Both the position numbers and the translations under genes were made by a program. DNA of 64,000 nucleotides from Rhynchopus sp. YZ270_cl-10 (lineage: Eukaryota > Euglenozoa > Diplonemea > Diplonemida > Diplonemidae): contig OZ037915.1 in NCBI GenBank assembly GCA_964035575.1, positions 1 to 64,000 on the forward strand, written 5' to 3'. The notes beneath the pieces are model-generated. The model was given only the letters and a program-made list of their open reading frames with translations. It was not told the DNA's origin and did no database searches. Shown piece by piece: positions 20,594 to 30,112 of this stretch. Numbering within the stretch: position 1 is the first letter of the stretch; the number at the start of each line of letters is the position of its first letter.

Positions 20594-21462
20594 TTTTTTC
20601 TCTTTTTTGTACTTGGACTAGTTTTTTATGAGAATAGAAAGGAAAAAGGAAGAAATGGAGAAGACAATAAAGACAATAAAATGAACAGGAAATGGAAAAG
20701 GAAAAAGGAAATGGAAAAATGAAAAGGAAAAAATGATGACCAAAAATGGTCGGTGTTTCAAGTTTTGTATAAAAGGCGGGCGAAGAGTACGGTAGAGCCA
20801 ACAGAGTTTTATACAAAACAAGAAACTGCATTATGTGTTTGTTTTTTATTCTTTTTGATCAATTTGAATACACAGGCGTCACACTTCTGGGGCAAAAAAA
20901 GGAAAAAAAGAAGACCTAATCCTCCTTACTTAAAAGAAGGGAAGGGAGAATAAAAAACACATTGCCTTTGCTTTGTTGTCTGCAGAATGGTTTGTTTTAG
21001 TGCCTCCCCTGGAAAAAGAAAAATGGATTCCACTTGGTAAAAATAGCACACCTGTTGAACACACGTCAGGCCAGGAACAGAAGAAAAGCAAACGCTTCCA
21101 CGAATGGAAGCAAAAGAAAAGTGTGGTGAAAAAACCCTTTTGGCCAAGGTGGTCTTGACTCTGTCTACAAACTTTGGGGATGAATGAAAAAATGACACTG
21201 AATAAATAACAGAGAGTGGGCGGGTAAGCCACTTCTCCGAGCTAAACACAAAGTAAACACCCTCCACCCATCTGATCCCGCCCACAAACACAAACAATCA
21301 CGACAGAAACCAAGACAGGCAGAGGATGACCAGGGTAGGTTTTACTTGAACAGCGAACCTCTGCCTTGATATTTCACACGCTCAGCAGACGAGTTGCCAC
21401 AACTCTCCAGACCTGCTGCAAAACAGGCCTGCACCTTTCACCGCATTTCGCTTCGTGCCCCT
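20594..21462 (-). repeat. Right 869-bp inverted arm
   Basis: Reverse complement of 17859-18727. Unlike the left arm, its sequence family continues beyond the arm boundary (CATCTGGCGCACTACTGACG... to ~21535), as shown by the second copy at 25971-26650. Confidence 0.95.
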
Positions 21463-21532
21463 CATCTGGCGCACTACTGACGGGGGACGCCCCATGTAGG
21501 CACATCGGTAGGATTTCGTCTTAACATAGTTT

Positions 21533-21992
21533 TTTGTGTAAAAAAAAATGAACCCCTAAAAAAAAATGAACCCCTAAAAAAAAATGAACCCCTAAAAAAA
21601 AATGAACCCCTTTTTTAAAAAAAAATGAACCCCTTTTTAAAAAAAAATGAACCCCTTTTTAAAAAAAAATGAACCCCTTTTTAAAAAAAAATGAACCCCT
21701 TTTTAAAAAAAAATGAACCCCTTTTTTAAAAAAAAATGAACCCCTTTTTAAAAAAAAAATGAACCCCTTTTTTAAAAAAAAATGAACCCCTTTTAAAAAA
21801 AAATGAACCCCTTTTAAAAAAAAATGAACCCCTTTTAAAAAAAAATGAACCCCTTTTAAAAAAAAATGAACCCCTTTTTAAAAAAAAATGAACCCCTTTT
21901 TTAAAAAAAAATGAACCCCTTTTTTTAAAAAAAAATGAACCCCTTTTTTAAAAAAAAATGAACCCCTTTTTTAAAAAAAAATGAACCCCTGG
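21533..21992. repeat. A9-TGAACCCCT tandem array, 21 units
   Basis: Twenty-one units of AAAAAAAAATGAACCCC followed by variable T runs (T1 to T7). Unit length varies only in the homopolymers. It starts directly after the extended right arm. The same unit, with GT as spacer, forms a 9-copy array at 26653-26835 after the second copy of the arm sequence. Confidence 0.95.
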
Positions 21993-22469
21993 GGGTGAGG
22001 GAACGACAAGTGACACTTTTGGGCCTCAATACCCCCAAACAACACGTTAAGCCCAAAAAATTCACTTTCTGATGAGCAACTATTTATTTAAAAAAATCGA
22101 TTTTTTGGTCAAATCCCCCTGGTGGTGAGGGGGTGTGTGTGTGTGTGTGTGTGGGTGTGCTGTGTGTGGGTGTGTAGTGTGTGTGGTGTGGGTGGCGCAC
22201 ATCTCTATAGTAAAGACTAAAAAACTAAGGTTTTTTAGGATTTTTGAACAGGACTGTCTTAATATTTTTTTTTCCGCCTCAATATCCCCAAACTGCACGA
22301 TGTACCCAAAAAAGTCACTTTCTGATAAGCAAAAGTTTAGTGAAATATTTCGAAAAATCCACCTGTGGTGAGGGGGTGTGTGTGTGTGGGTGTGTGGGGG
22401 TGGGTGTGTGGGGGTGGGTGTGGGTGGCGCACGGCCTAAAGTAAAAACTAAAAAACTAAGGTTTTTTAG

Positions 22470-22776
22470 GATTTTTTTCTGAACTGGAGTGTGCGTACTC
22501 GGCAGTTTCACTGCCCAATACGCACATTCCAGTTCTGCCGCTCATGGAAACTGGCTGGCTGGTGGTGCCTGCCTTAAGTGGCTCTTCAGGCGAAAAGTGG
22601 CCTGTTGAAAAAGTAGTGTTTTTGTGGTAAACGCCAGCTGGTCTGAAGAGTGATCTGACTATATTCCCCAGATATAACTGGTACTCAAAAAATGCATTAA
22701 CGAAGGAATCGTGCACTTTTGACCACCACACATTACATGTGATTTTTTAGGTTTTTCAAGGCAAAAATGCTGATTT
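22470..22776. repeat. Module C, copy 1 (307 bp) with hairpin
   Basis: Appears identical to 25398-25704. Within it 22481-22535 folds into a long hairpin: GAACTGGAGTGTGCGTA pairs with TACGCACATTCCAGTTC (one mismatch) around an inner GGCAGT-TTC-ACTGCC stem. It is a candidate structured RNA or fold-back end. Confidence 0.85.
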
Positions 22777-23245
22777 GGTGACGGGCTAAAAAACCTGTCG
22801 TTCTTGTGTGACACTTCCATGGAAACGTGATGAGGACCACACTTTTTTTACAGGTGGTTTTTTTTGTAAGCACCTCACGCACTGGGCAGGCGGTCAGCTA
22901 TTCGCTTCCCGCGGGGCGTTCGCGTGCGCGCTTCGCGCGCCCGCTCACGGTAACGCATCACAAAAAAACCTCACTCATGCCTTCATGAACTGGCTTTTCA
23001 GGTGAAATGTGCCCTGTTAAAAAGTGGTGTTTTTGTGGTACATGACAGATGGTCAAAAGAGTGATCTGACCATATTCCCCAGGTATAACTGGTACTCAAA
23101 AAGTTCATTAACGAAGGAATCTTGCACTTTTGACCATCACATATTAGATGTGTTTTTTCAGGTTTTTCAATGCACTTTCCTGTGCTGGGAAGCATGCCAC
23201 AAGTGTCATGTTTTACAAGGTAAAAATGACCAAAAAAGCTGATTT
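22772..23245. repeat. Module D, copy 1 (474 bp)
   Basis: Repeated at 23517-23990 with the same length and in shortened form at 24261-24549. Contains a GC-rich inverted motif GCGCGCTTCGCGCGC in otherwise AT-rich DNA. Confidence 0.85.
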
Positions 23246-23516
23246 TTGGCCGAATGCCACATGTCATTTGGCAGTCCATTTTCTGAACACGACTGAAAAA
23301 AAATTTTTTTTTGGGCCTCAATACCCCCAAACAACACGTTAAGCCCAAAAAATTCACTTTCTGATGAGCAACTATTTATTTAAAAAAATCGATTTTTTGG
23401 TCAAATCCCCTCTGGTGGTGAGGGGGTGTGTGTGTGTGTGTGTGTGGGTGTGCTGTGTGTGTGGTGTGGGTGGCGCACATCTCTATAGTAAAGACTAAAA
23501 AACTAAGGTTTTTTAG

Positions 23517-23990
23517 GATTTGGTGACGGGCTAAAAAACCTGTCGTTCTTGTGTGACACTTCCATGGAAACGTGATGAGGACCACACTTTTTTTACAGGT
23601 GGTTTTTTTTGTAAGCACCTCACGCACTGGGCAGGCGGTCAGCTATTCGCTTCCCGCGGGGCGTTCGCGTGCGCGCTTCGCGCGCCCGCTCACGGTAACG
23701 CATCACAAAAAAACCTCACTCATGCCTTCATGAACTGGCTTTTCAGGTGAAAAGTGCCCTGTTAAAAAGTGGTGTTTTTGTGGTACATGACAGATGGTCA
23801 AAAGAGTGATCTGACCATATTCCCCAGGTATAACTGGTACTCAAAAAGTTCATTAACGAAGGAATCTTGCACTTTTGACCATCACATATTACATGTGTTT
23901 TTTCAGGTTTTTCAATGCACTTTCCTGTACTGGGAAGCATGCCACAAGTGTCATGTTTTACAAGGTAAAAATGACCAAAAAAGCTGATTT
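23517..23990. repeat. Module D, copy 2 (474 bp)
   Basis: Near-identical to 22772-23245, with scattered substitutions (for example GTACTGGGAAG against GTGCTGGGAAG). Confidence 0.85.
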
Positions 23991-25397
23991 TTGGCCGAAT
24001 GCCACATGTCATTTGGCAGTCCAATTTCTGAACACGACTGAAAAAAAATTTTTTTTTGGGCCTCAATACCCCCAAACAACACGTTAAGCCCAAAAAATTC
24101 ACTTTTGGATGAGCAACTATTTATTTAAAAAAATCGATTTTTTGGTCAAATCCCCCTGGTGGTGAGGGGGTGTGTGTGTGTGTGTGTGTGGGTGTGTAGT
24201 GTGTGTGGTGTGGGTGGCGCACATCTCTATAGTAAAGACTAAAAAACTAAGGTTTTTTAGGATTTGGTGACGGGCTAAAAAACCTGTCGTTCTTGTGTGA
24301 CACTTCCATGGAAACGTGATGAGGACCACACTTTTTTTACAGGTGGTTTTTTTTTGTATGCACCTCACGCACTGGGCAGGTGGTCCGCTATTCGCTTCCC
24401 ACGGGGCGCTCGCGTGCGCGCTTCGCGCGCCCGCTCGCGGTAACGTGTACAAAAAAACTCTATGGTCACTTTTTTGCACTATTGTGTGCTGGGAAGTATG
24501 CCACAAGTGTCATGTTTTACAAGGTAAAAATGACCGAAAAAGCTGATTTTTGGCCGAATGCCACATGTCATTTGGCAGTCCATTTTTTGAACAGGACTGT
24601 CTTAAATTTTTTTTTTGGGCCTCAATACCCCCAAACAACACGTTAAGCCCAAAAAATTCACTTTTGGATGAGCAACTATTTATTTAAAAAAATCGATTTT
24701 TTGGTCAAATCCCCTCTGGATGGTGAGGGGGTGTGTGGGTGGGTGTGTGGGTGGGTGGTGTGGGTGTGGGTTTGCGGGTGTGTGGTGTGGGTGGCGCACA
24801 TCTCTATAGTAAAGACTAAAAAACTAAGGTTTTTTAGGATTTTTGGCCGAATGCCACATGTCATTTGGCAGTCCATTTTTTGAACAGGACTGTCTTAAAT
24901 TTTTTTTTTGGGCCTCAATACCCCCAAACAACACGTTAAGCCCAAAAAATTCACTTTTGGATGAGCAACTATTTATTTAAAAAAATCGATTTTTTGGTCA
25001 AATCCCCTCTGGATGGTGAGGGGGTGTGTGGGTGGGTGTGTGGGTGGGTGGTGTGGGTGTGGGTTTGCGGGTGTGTGGTGTGGGTGGCGCACATCTCTAT
25101 AGTAAAGACTAAAAAACTAAGGTTTTTTAGGATTTTGGCATAATGCCAAGTGTCATTTACTAAAGCAATTTTTGAACAGGACTGTCTTAATATTTTTTTT
25201 TCCGCCTCAATATCCCCAAACTGCACGATGTACCCAAAAAAGTCACTTTCTGATAAGCAAAAGTTTAGTGAAATATTTCGAAAAATCCACCTGTGGTGAG
25301 GGGGTGTGTGTGTGTGGGTGTGTGGGGGTGGGTGTGTGGGGGTGGGTGTGGGTGGCGCACGGCCTAAAGTAAAAACTAAAAAACTAAGGTTTTTTAG

Positions 25398-25704
25398 GAT
25401 TTTTTTCTGAACTGGAGTGTGCGTACTCGGCAGTTTCACTGCCCAATACGCACATTCCAGTTCTGCCGCTCATGGAAACTGGCTGGCTGGTGGTGCCTGC
25501 CTTAAGTGGCTCTTCAGGCGAAAAGTGGCCTGTTGAAAAAGTAGTGTTTTTGTGGTAAACGCCAGCTGGTCTGAAGAGTGATCTGACTATATTCCCCAGA
25601 TATAACTGGTACTCAAAAAATGCATTAACGAAGGAATCGTGCACTTTTGACCACCACACATTACATGTGATTTTTTAGGTTTTTCAAGGCAAAAATGCTG
25701 ATTT
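25398..25704. repeat. Module C, copy 2 (307 bp) with hairpin
   Basis: Second copy of module C; the hairpin lies at 25409-25463. Both neighbours are type B modules, whereas copy 1 is followed by type D, so the order of modules has been rearranged. Confidence 0.85.
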
Positions 25705-25970
25705 TGGCATAATGCCAAGTGTCATTTACTAAAGCAATTTTTGAACAGGACTGTCTTAATATTTTTTTTTCCGCCTCAATATCCCCAAACTGCACGATGT
25801 ACCCAAAAAAGTCACTTTCTGATAAGCAAAAGTTTAGTGAAATATTTCGAAAAATCCACCTGTGGTGAGGGTGTGTGTGTGTGTGGGTGTGTGGGGGTGG
25901 GTGTGTGGGGGTGGGTGTGGGTGGCGCACGGCCTAAAGTAAAAACTAAAAAACTAAGGTTTTTTAGGATT

Positions 25971-26650
25971 TGAATACACAGGCGTCACACTTATGGGGCA
26001 AAAAAAGGAAAAAAAGAAGACCTAATCCTCCTTACTTAAAAGAAGGGAAGGGAGAATAAAAAACACACGTGCCCATTGTTTCGTTGTCTGCAGGATGTCT
26101 TGTTTTAGTGCCTCACCTGGAAAAAGAAAAATGGATTCCACTCAGTAAAAATAGCACACCTGTTGAACACACGTCAGGCCAGGAACAGAAGAAAAGCAAA
26201 CGCTTCCACGAATGGAAGCAAAAGAAAAGTGTGGTGAAAAAACCCTTTTGGCCAAGGTGGTCTTGACTCTCTGTCTACATACTTTGGGGATGCATGAAAA
26301 AATGAAACTAGATGATAGATAACAAGGAGTGTGCGAGAGTGGCCCTTCTCCAAGCTAAACAAAAAGCAAACACCCTCCACCCATCTGATCCCGCCCACAA
26401 ACACAAACAATCACGACAGAAAACAAAACAGGCAGAGGATGACCAGGGTAGGTTTTACTTGGACAGCGAACCTCTGCCTTGATTCCTCTCACGCTCAGCA
26501 GGCGAGTTGCCTCAACTCTCCAGACCTGTGCTGCAACACAGGCCTGCACCTTTAGCCGCTTTTCGCTTCATGCCCCTCATCTGGCGCACTACTAACGGGG
26601 GACGCCCCATGTAGGCACATCGGTAGGATTTCGTCTTAACATAGTTTTTT
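25971..26650 (-). repeat. Second copy of the inverted-arm sequence, with tail
   Basis: Matches about 20853-21535 (right arm plus its extension) in the same orientation with scattered substitutions and small indels. It starts exactly at a GATTT junction of the module mosaic (25967-25971) and ends in another A9-TGAACCCCT array, so arm, tail and array travel as one unit. Confidence 0.85.
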
Positions 26651-26652
26651 GT

Positions 26653-26835
26653 GTAAAAAAAAATGAACCCCTGTAAAAAAAAATGAACCCCTGTAAAAAA
26701 AAATGAACCCCTGTAAAAAAAAATGAACCCCTGTAAAAAAAAATGAACCCCTGTAAAAAAAAATGAACCCCTTGTAAAAAAAAATGAACCCCTTGTAAAA
26801 AAAAATGAACCCCTGTAAAAAAAAATGAACCCCTC
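26653..26835. repeat. A9-TGAACCCCT tandem array, 9 units
   Basis: Nine units with GT or TGT spacers, fewer and more uniform than the array at 21533-21992. Reverse-strand translation gives FIFFYRGSFFFT-like repeats, which are not considered coding. Confidence 0.95.
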
Positions 26836-26837
26836 CT

Positions 26838-27008
26838 CCTTGGACCACTTCGCAGCCACCCCGGCGGCCCGCATTACCGCTAGCCACTCCTTGAAAGCTA
26901 TCAGGGTCATCTGACTAGTAGGGAGACAGCTTTTACCCCTACCCTGTCTGTAGTGGAACATGTCGATCCACTGGGTCACACCGGAACTCACAACAAAAAC
27001 TCTAAGCC

Positions 27009-27012
<4 letters not shown>
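26838..27012 (-). pseudogene. Fragment of a retrotransposon ORF C-terminal domain
   Basis: The minus-strand reading contains GVTQWIDMFHYRQGR followed by AFKEWLAVMRAAG, which aligns with NVQQWVEAFHHRQG and AFREWLHTWKAL near the C-terminus of the retrotransposon ORF at 8608-17037. The fragment is bounded by the A9-TGAACCCCT array on one side and a 28-A run (27013-27040) on the other. It indicates a diverged second family of the same retroelement type. Confidence 0.6.
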
Positions 27013-27039
<27 letters not shown>

Positions 27040-27040
27040 C

Positions 27041-28370
27041 TTGGAGGAATGGCTTGACGATGACGGCGCAACTGCACAGCAGTCGGTACAGGTGGTTCAT
27101 CGAGTTGGGCAGGTTGTTCTTAATCAAGTTGGACAGAGGATCGTGAAGGCACGAAGCACGTGTGTTGCATACATTGTACAGAGGTGGAAATCAATTGAGT
27201 CTTGAAATTGCTGCAAACCAAAAAATACTGGGCTGTTCCAAGTTCCAAATTTGGCCAAAAGTTCCAGTTATTTTACGTTCCAGACTTTAGCCAGGGGTTT
27301 TCTGGGCCACTGGTTTTTGGTTTTTTGGGAGGATTTTTTTGAGTTTTTGCTGGGAGAGCCTCCTGCGTGCATGTACTGTACCTTACTAAGTTAGGGTACC
27401 CCCACCCACCTCCAGAGAACGGACCAAAAAACAAGAGTGTCCTTCCATTGTTGTGCACTACACCCACACGGTCAGGAACGGGGAGAGATTTTTTCACTAG
27501 CTCTCAGTAAGCTCTCACAGCCTGTTACGTGTCTCACGGAGACGATCCTAGATCACCCAAAGTTGCGACAATCCGAAAAGTTCCAGTTATTTTACATCCC
27601 AGAATATTTTGGTTCCATATTTGATACGGCCAGTATTTTTTGGTTTACGGTATGTGGAAAGATCTTTGTGTTTTAGTTTCGTGTTCCTCCTTCTTTTTTC
27701 TTTGTTTTTTTTTTGAAGAATAGTTCAGCTCCACTGCCAGGATTTGGAGTTTCAAAAAAGGTGGGAAGGAAACGCGATGGGGAAATAAAGCACAGTGGAT
27801 AACCCTTTCCAGATGAAAGTGATTTGAGGTGCATTCATCAGAGTATGGACGAATCCAATACTGGTCTGGGTGAGGTGGGGAGCGGGGGAGCTGATTTGTA
27901 AGATGGGAATGTGGAAACTGAGAACGTGCTTCTGTGAGTGGTTGACGCAGAGTTGTAGTTGTGGGTTATTTCCAGGCGAAGAGTACTGCACACAAAAAAA
28001 GAGACAGATGAAATACAATGTGTGAAAAAAGTGAAATACGGGGGGTCTTGGGTACTTTTTGAGGCAAGTCTATTCAAGGTACAACTTTCTTTTTGAAGCA
28101 CAAAATACAAGACAAAAACAAACCTCGTTTGTAAAAGGGAAAAACGTTGGTAACGTGAGGCGAAAAAAATGCCGAAGTGAAAACAGAAAGGCTTCTTCAA
28201 AGCGTGGTACAAAAAAATGTTACAATCAATACAAAAAAAAGGAGTTACTGCACAGTGACTTTTCCTCCTCGTCGCAGTGCACGACTTCGGGAGGCGGGTG
28301 CAGGGGAACGTTGCCGTGGTTGGTGTGTCAGTGTAGAGGCGCCTGTGGCGGTGCTGCCATGTAGGCGTTG
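27041..28370. other. Intergenic region with a short direct repeat
   Basis: No credible gene. AAAAGTTCCAGTTATTTTAC occurs at ~27258 and ~27577, with further related bases after it, framing a ~320-bp segment. The remainder is AT-rich and is probably 3' flank of the minus-strand gene ending at 28371. Confidence 0.45.
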
Positions 28371-30049
28371 CTAGGCGGTTGCTAAGGGTTTCCGCAAACC
28401 TTTCTGTTGAAGTGCCCGTGGGTTCTGTCCGAGCGACCGTGGGGTCTGTCGGAGCGACCGTATGTTCTGTCGGAGCGACCGTGGGTTATGTTGTCCGAGT
28501 GACCGTGGGTTCCGTCGGGGCGACCGTGGGCTCTGTGGGTGCGACCGTGGGCTTCTAAGCGAGTCCTTCCATGGGGCTTTGGTCGCGTTCTGGATTTCTT
28601 CCGGCAGACTGGTCATCGCTGGTGTTCCTTTGAATTCCTCGAGCAAGACGCCTGAGCCGCTAATAGTCACTGTGGAGGACACAGCGCACATCACGTGACG
28701 AACATTGTACAGCACATTCTGAAGCACAACCAACACCTGTCGAAGTGCACTTCTCAGATACCACAGCATTCTGTCGCCTTCGTTGTAAATACTATATAAT
28801 TGGTCGATGTACACCCCGTCCTTCTGATCCAAATTGTGAGCTCCATCAACACTCACAAGCACGCACACCTTCTTCTTCTCAACAGTTTCCATGTGTCTCT
28901 GTATGGTACTTACCAGGCGAGCAAGATTGAATCCCCAAATCTTGTTCTTGCAGAAGTCGTCAAAATCCCCCTCACCCCCGATCAAATGGTACATGATCCT
29001 ATCCAACAGTGCTTTCTCAACAACATGGGCTCGATTGGATGTAGAACGTTCGAACTCTTTTGCATTTTCAAGGTGACTCGAAGCTCGATTAGGATAGACC
29101 CTTCATCTAGCTCAGGCCGAATAACGGTGCGGAGCTCCGCCAGTGACCGTGACTTACCGCTGCCCATGCCCACAGGGACGAATAAGATGTTCCTCTCCTG
29201 CTCGTCCGTGCTGCCGGTCCGACAAAAACCTGCTTCTTTGGCAATTGTTTCTTTCCCACTCCACTCCTGCTGGAAGTTTTCCAATTTGAGCTTGCAAAAT
29301 TGATGCGGGTTCGTAATTTTTTCATGGCACGCACCAAAGTCTATGCTCTCGATGCTTACCGTCCGCTGTTGAGCTTCCACCTCCCACGCAAGCAGCTTGT
29401 CTGCTGAAATCTGCTTGTCTGCTGCAAGCTGCTTCTCTGCTGCAATCTGCTGCTCTTTCACTTCCTGTAAGTGTCCAATAAATGGCGAGAACTAGAAAAA
29501 GCAAAATAACAACTAAGTTGCATCACACTGTGCATCTCCAGTGCCCTACGTTGTGAACGGGACAGGCTCGTTGACGTAGAAAGATAAAATTAAAAGTGGG
29601 TGTGGAAAGCAAGGGTCACATACCTTGTACTCCTCCTTGAGCTTGACGACCACCGCTTCAACTTCATTCTTTGTTGGTAGACGAGATGCCTTGCTGAAGA
29701 GATGGAGACACTCTGGCTCAATGATGAAAAGCCGGTTTGGTCCCCAAGCAGTGCTATCCCGAAACAATGCATCAACAAAACGGATCTGCTTCCTCAGCGT
29801 CTTCGCCTGCTCCGCCAGATCGTTAACGGAACGTTGGGCATCTGTAAGAGTACCTTGAGGTGAGGCATCGCTAGCAGAACCAGACATAGTTGATGAACAG
29901 TGGTTGTCCCCCTCTGACTCCAGGTTAGTCACTCTCTGAGCGAAGAACGGAGACCGGCTTTCAAGCGACAGCATCGGGCTACCTGAGAACGACCGCGAGA
30001 CAGACGATCGTAACCTGGTGGTGGGCATGCACATGGCAAGCCGACGCAT
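28371..30049 (-). CDS. P-loop-like protein with one intron and a frameshift
   Basis: Exon 1 (30049-29624, 142 codons) ends at KLKEEYK; exon 2 resumes at 29464 with EVKEQQIAAEKQ. The GT-AG intron 29623-29465 is 159 bp and keeps frame. Exon 2 has Ala/Glu/Lys/Gln heptad-like helix, then a Walker A-like VGMGSGKSRSL (~residue 243). Near 29070 the reading changes frame: the protein-like sequence continues as HLENAKEFERS and LLDRIMYHLIGGEGDFDDF to a C-terminal tail of RSLRQNPRSLGQ-type repeats (28420-28555). The shift looks like one missing T in a short T run, either a real mutation or sequencing error. Function unknown; an NTPase is inferred from the P-loop only. Other GT-AG introns were not found. 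Confidence 0.6.
29465..29623 (-). other. Spliceosomal intron (159 bp, GT-AG)
   Basis: Donor AAG|GTATGTGAC and acceptor CACTTACAG|GAAGTG on the minus strand. Splicing joins two open frames in phase, and the intron contains an in-frame stop, which argues for real removal. Confidence 0.75.
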
Positions 30050-30071
30050 TGTGTTTTTGCCCTATGAAAAC

Positions 30072-30112
30072 CTGTTGTGATTCTGTATGAGAAGGAAAGA
30101 GGAAGAGGTGAC
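30072..30112 (-). promoter_or_regulatory. Putative trans-splice acceptor of the P-loop gene
   Basis: Minus-strand pyrimidine tract CCTCTTCCTCTTTCCTTCTC followed by ATACAG (AG at 30083) and a second CAACAG (30072), 22-33 nt before the ATG at 30049. Confidence 0.45.

Larger units (their letters stand above)
17859..21462. mobile_element. Inverted-arm element enclosing a truncated YR retroelement
   Basis: Two arms of 869 bp, 17859-18727 and 20594-21462, are reverse complements with no net indel: paired positions sum to 39321 throughout the stretches checked. Only isolated substitutions were noticed (for example near 17949). The 1866-bp interior encodes a tyrosine recombinase followed by an overlapping reverse-transcriptase fragment. 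DIRS-type retrotransposons have inverted terminal repeats; VIPER and TATE elements of kinetoplastids have the YR-then-RT order. The interior lacks RNase H, so the structure is either a defective DIRS-like element or a fold-back duplication around a retroelement fragment. Confidence 0.75.
21993..25970. repeat. Module mosaic joined at GATTT
   Basis: Four module types alternate, each boundary falling on GATTT: 22239, 22470, 22772, 23241, 23517, 23986, 24261, 24545, 24838, 25131, 25398, 25700 and 25967 (positions of G). Order: partial A, B, C, D, A, D, A, short D, A, A, B, C, B. Type A contains the ATCGATTTTTTGG block and TGTG-rich tract, B the CGATGTACCC block, C a long hairpin and D a GC-rich hairpin. 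Copies of a type are almost identical. Many A and B modules end in the shared tail ACTAAGGTTTTTTAGGATTT. ORFs here come from TGTG and other simple tracts and are not genes. Confidence 0.9.

Noticed and set aside
22080..25439. His/Thr-rich minus-strand ORFs in the module mosaic
   Set aside because: They arise from TGTG/GTGG simple tracts and have no domain features.
21533..26835. CRISPR-like arrays of ~21-nt repeats
   Set aside because: Spacers are only homopolymer or 2-3 nt; these are simple tandem repeats.
27838..28212. 124-residue minus-strand ORF
   Set aside because: Phe/Ser-rich low-complexity reading of AT-rich intergenic DNA without homologous features.
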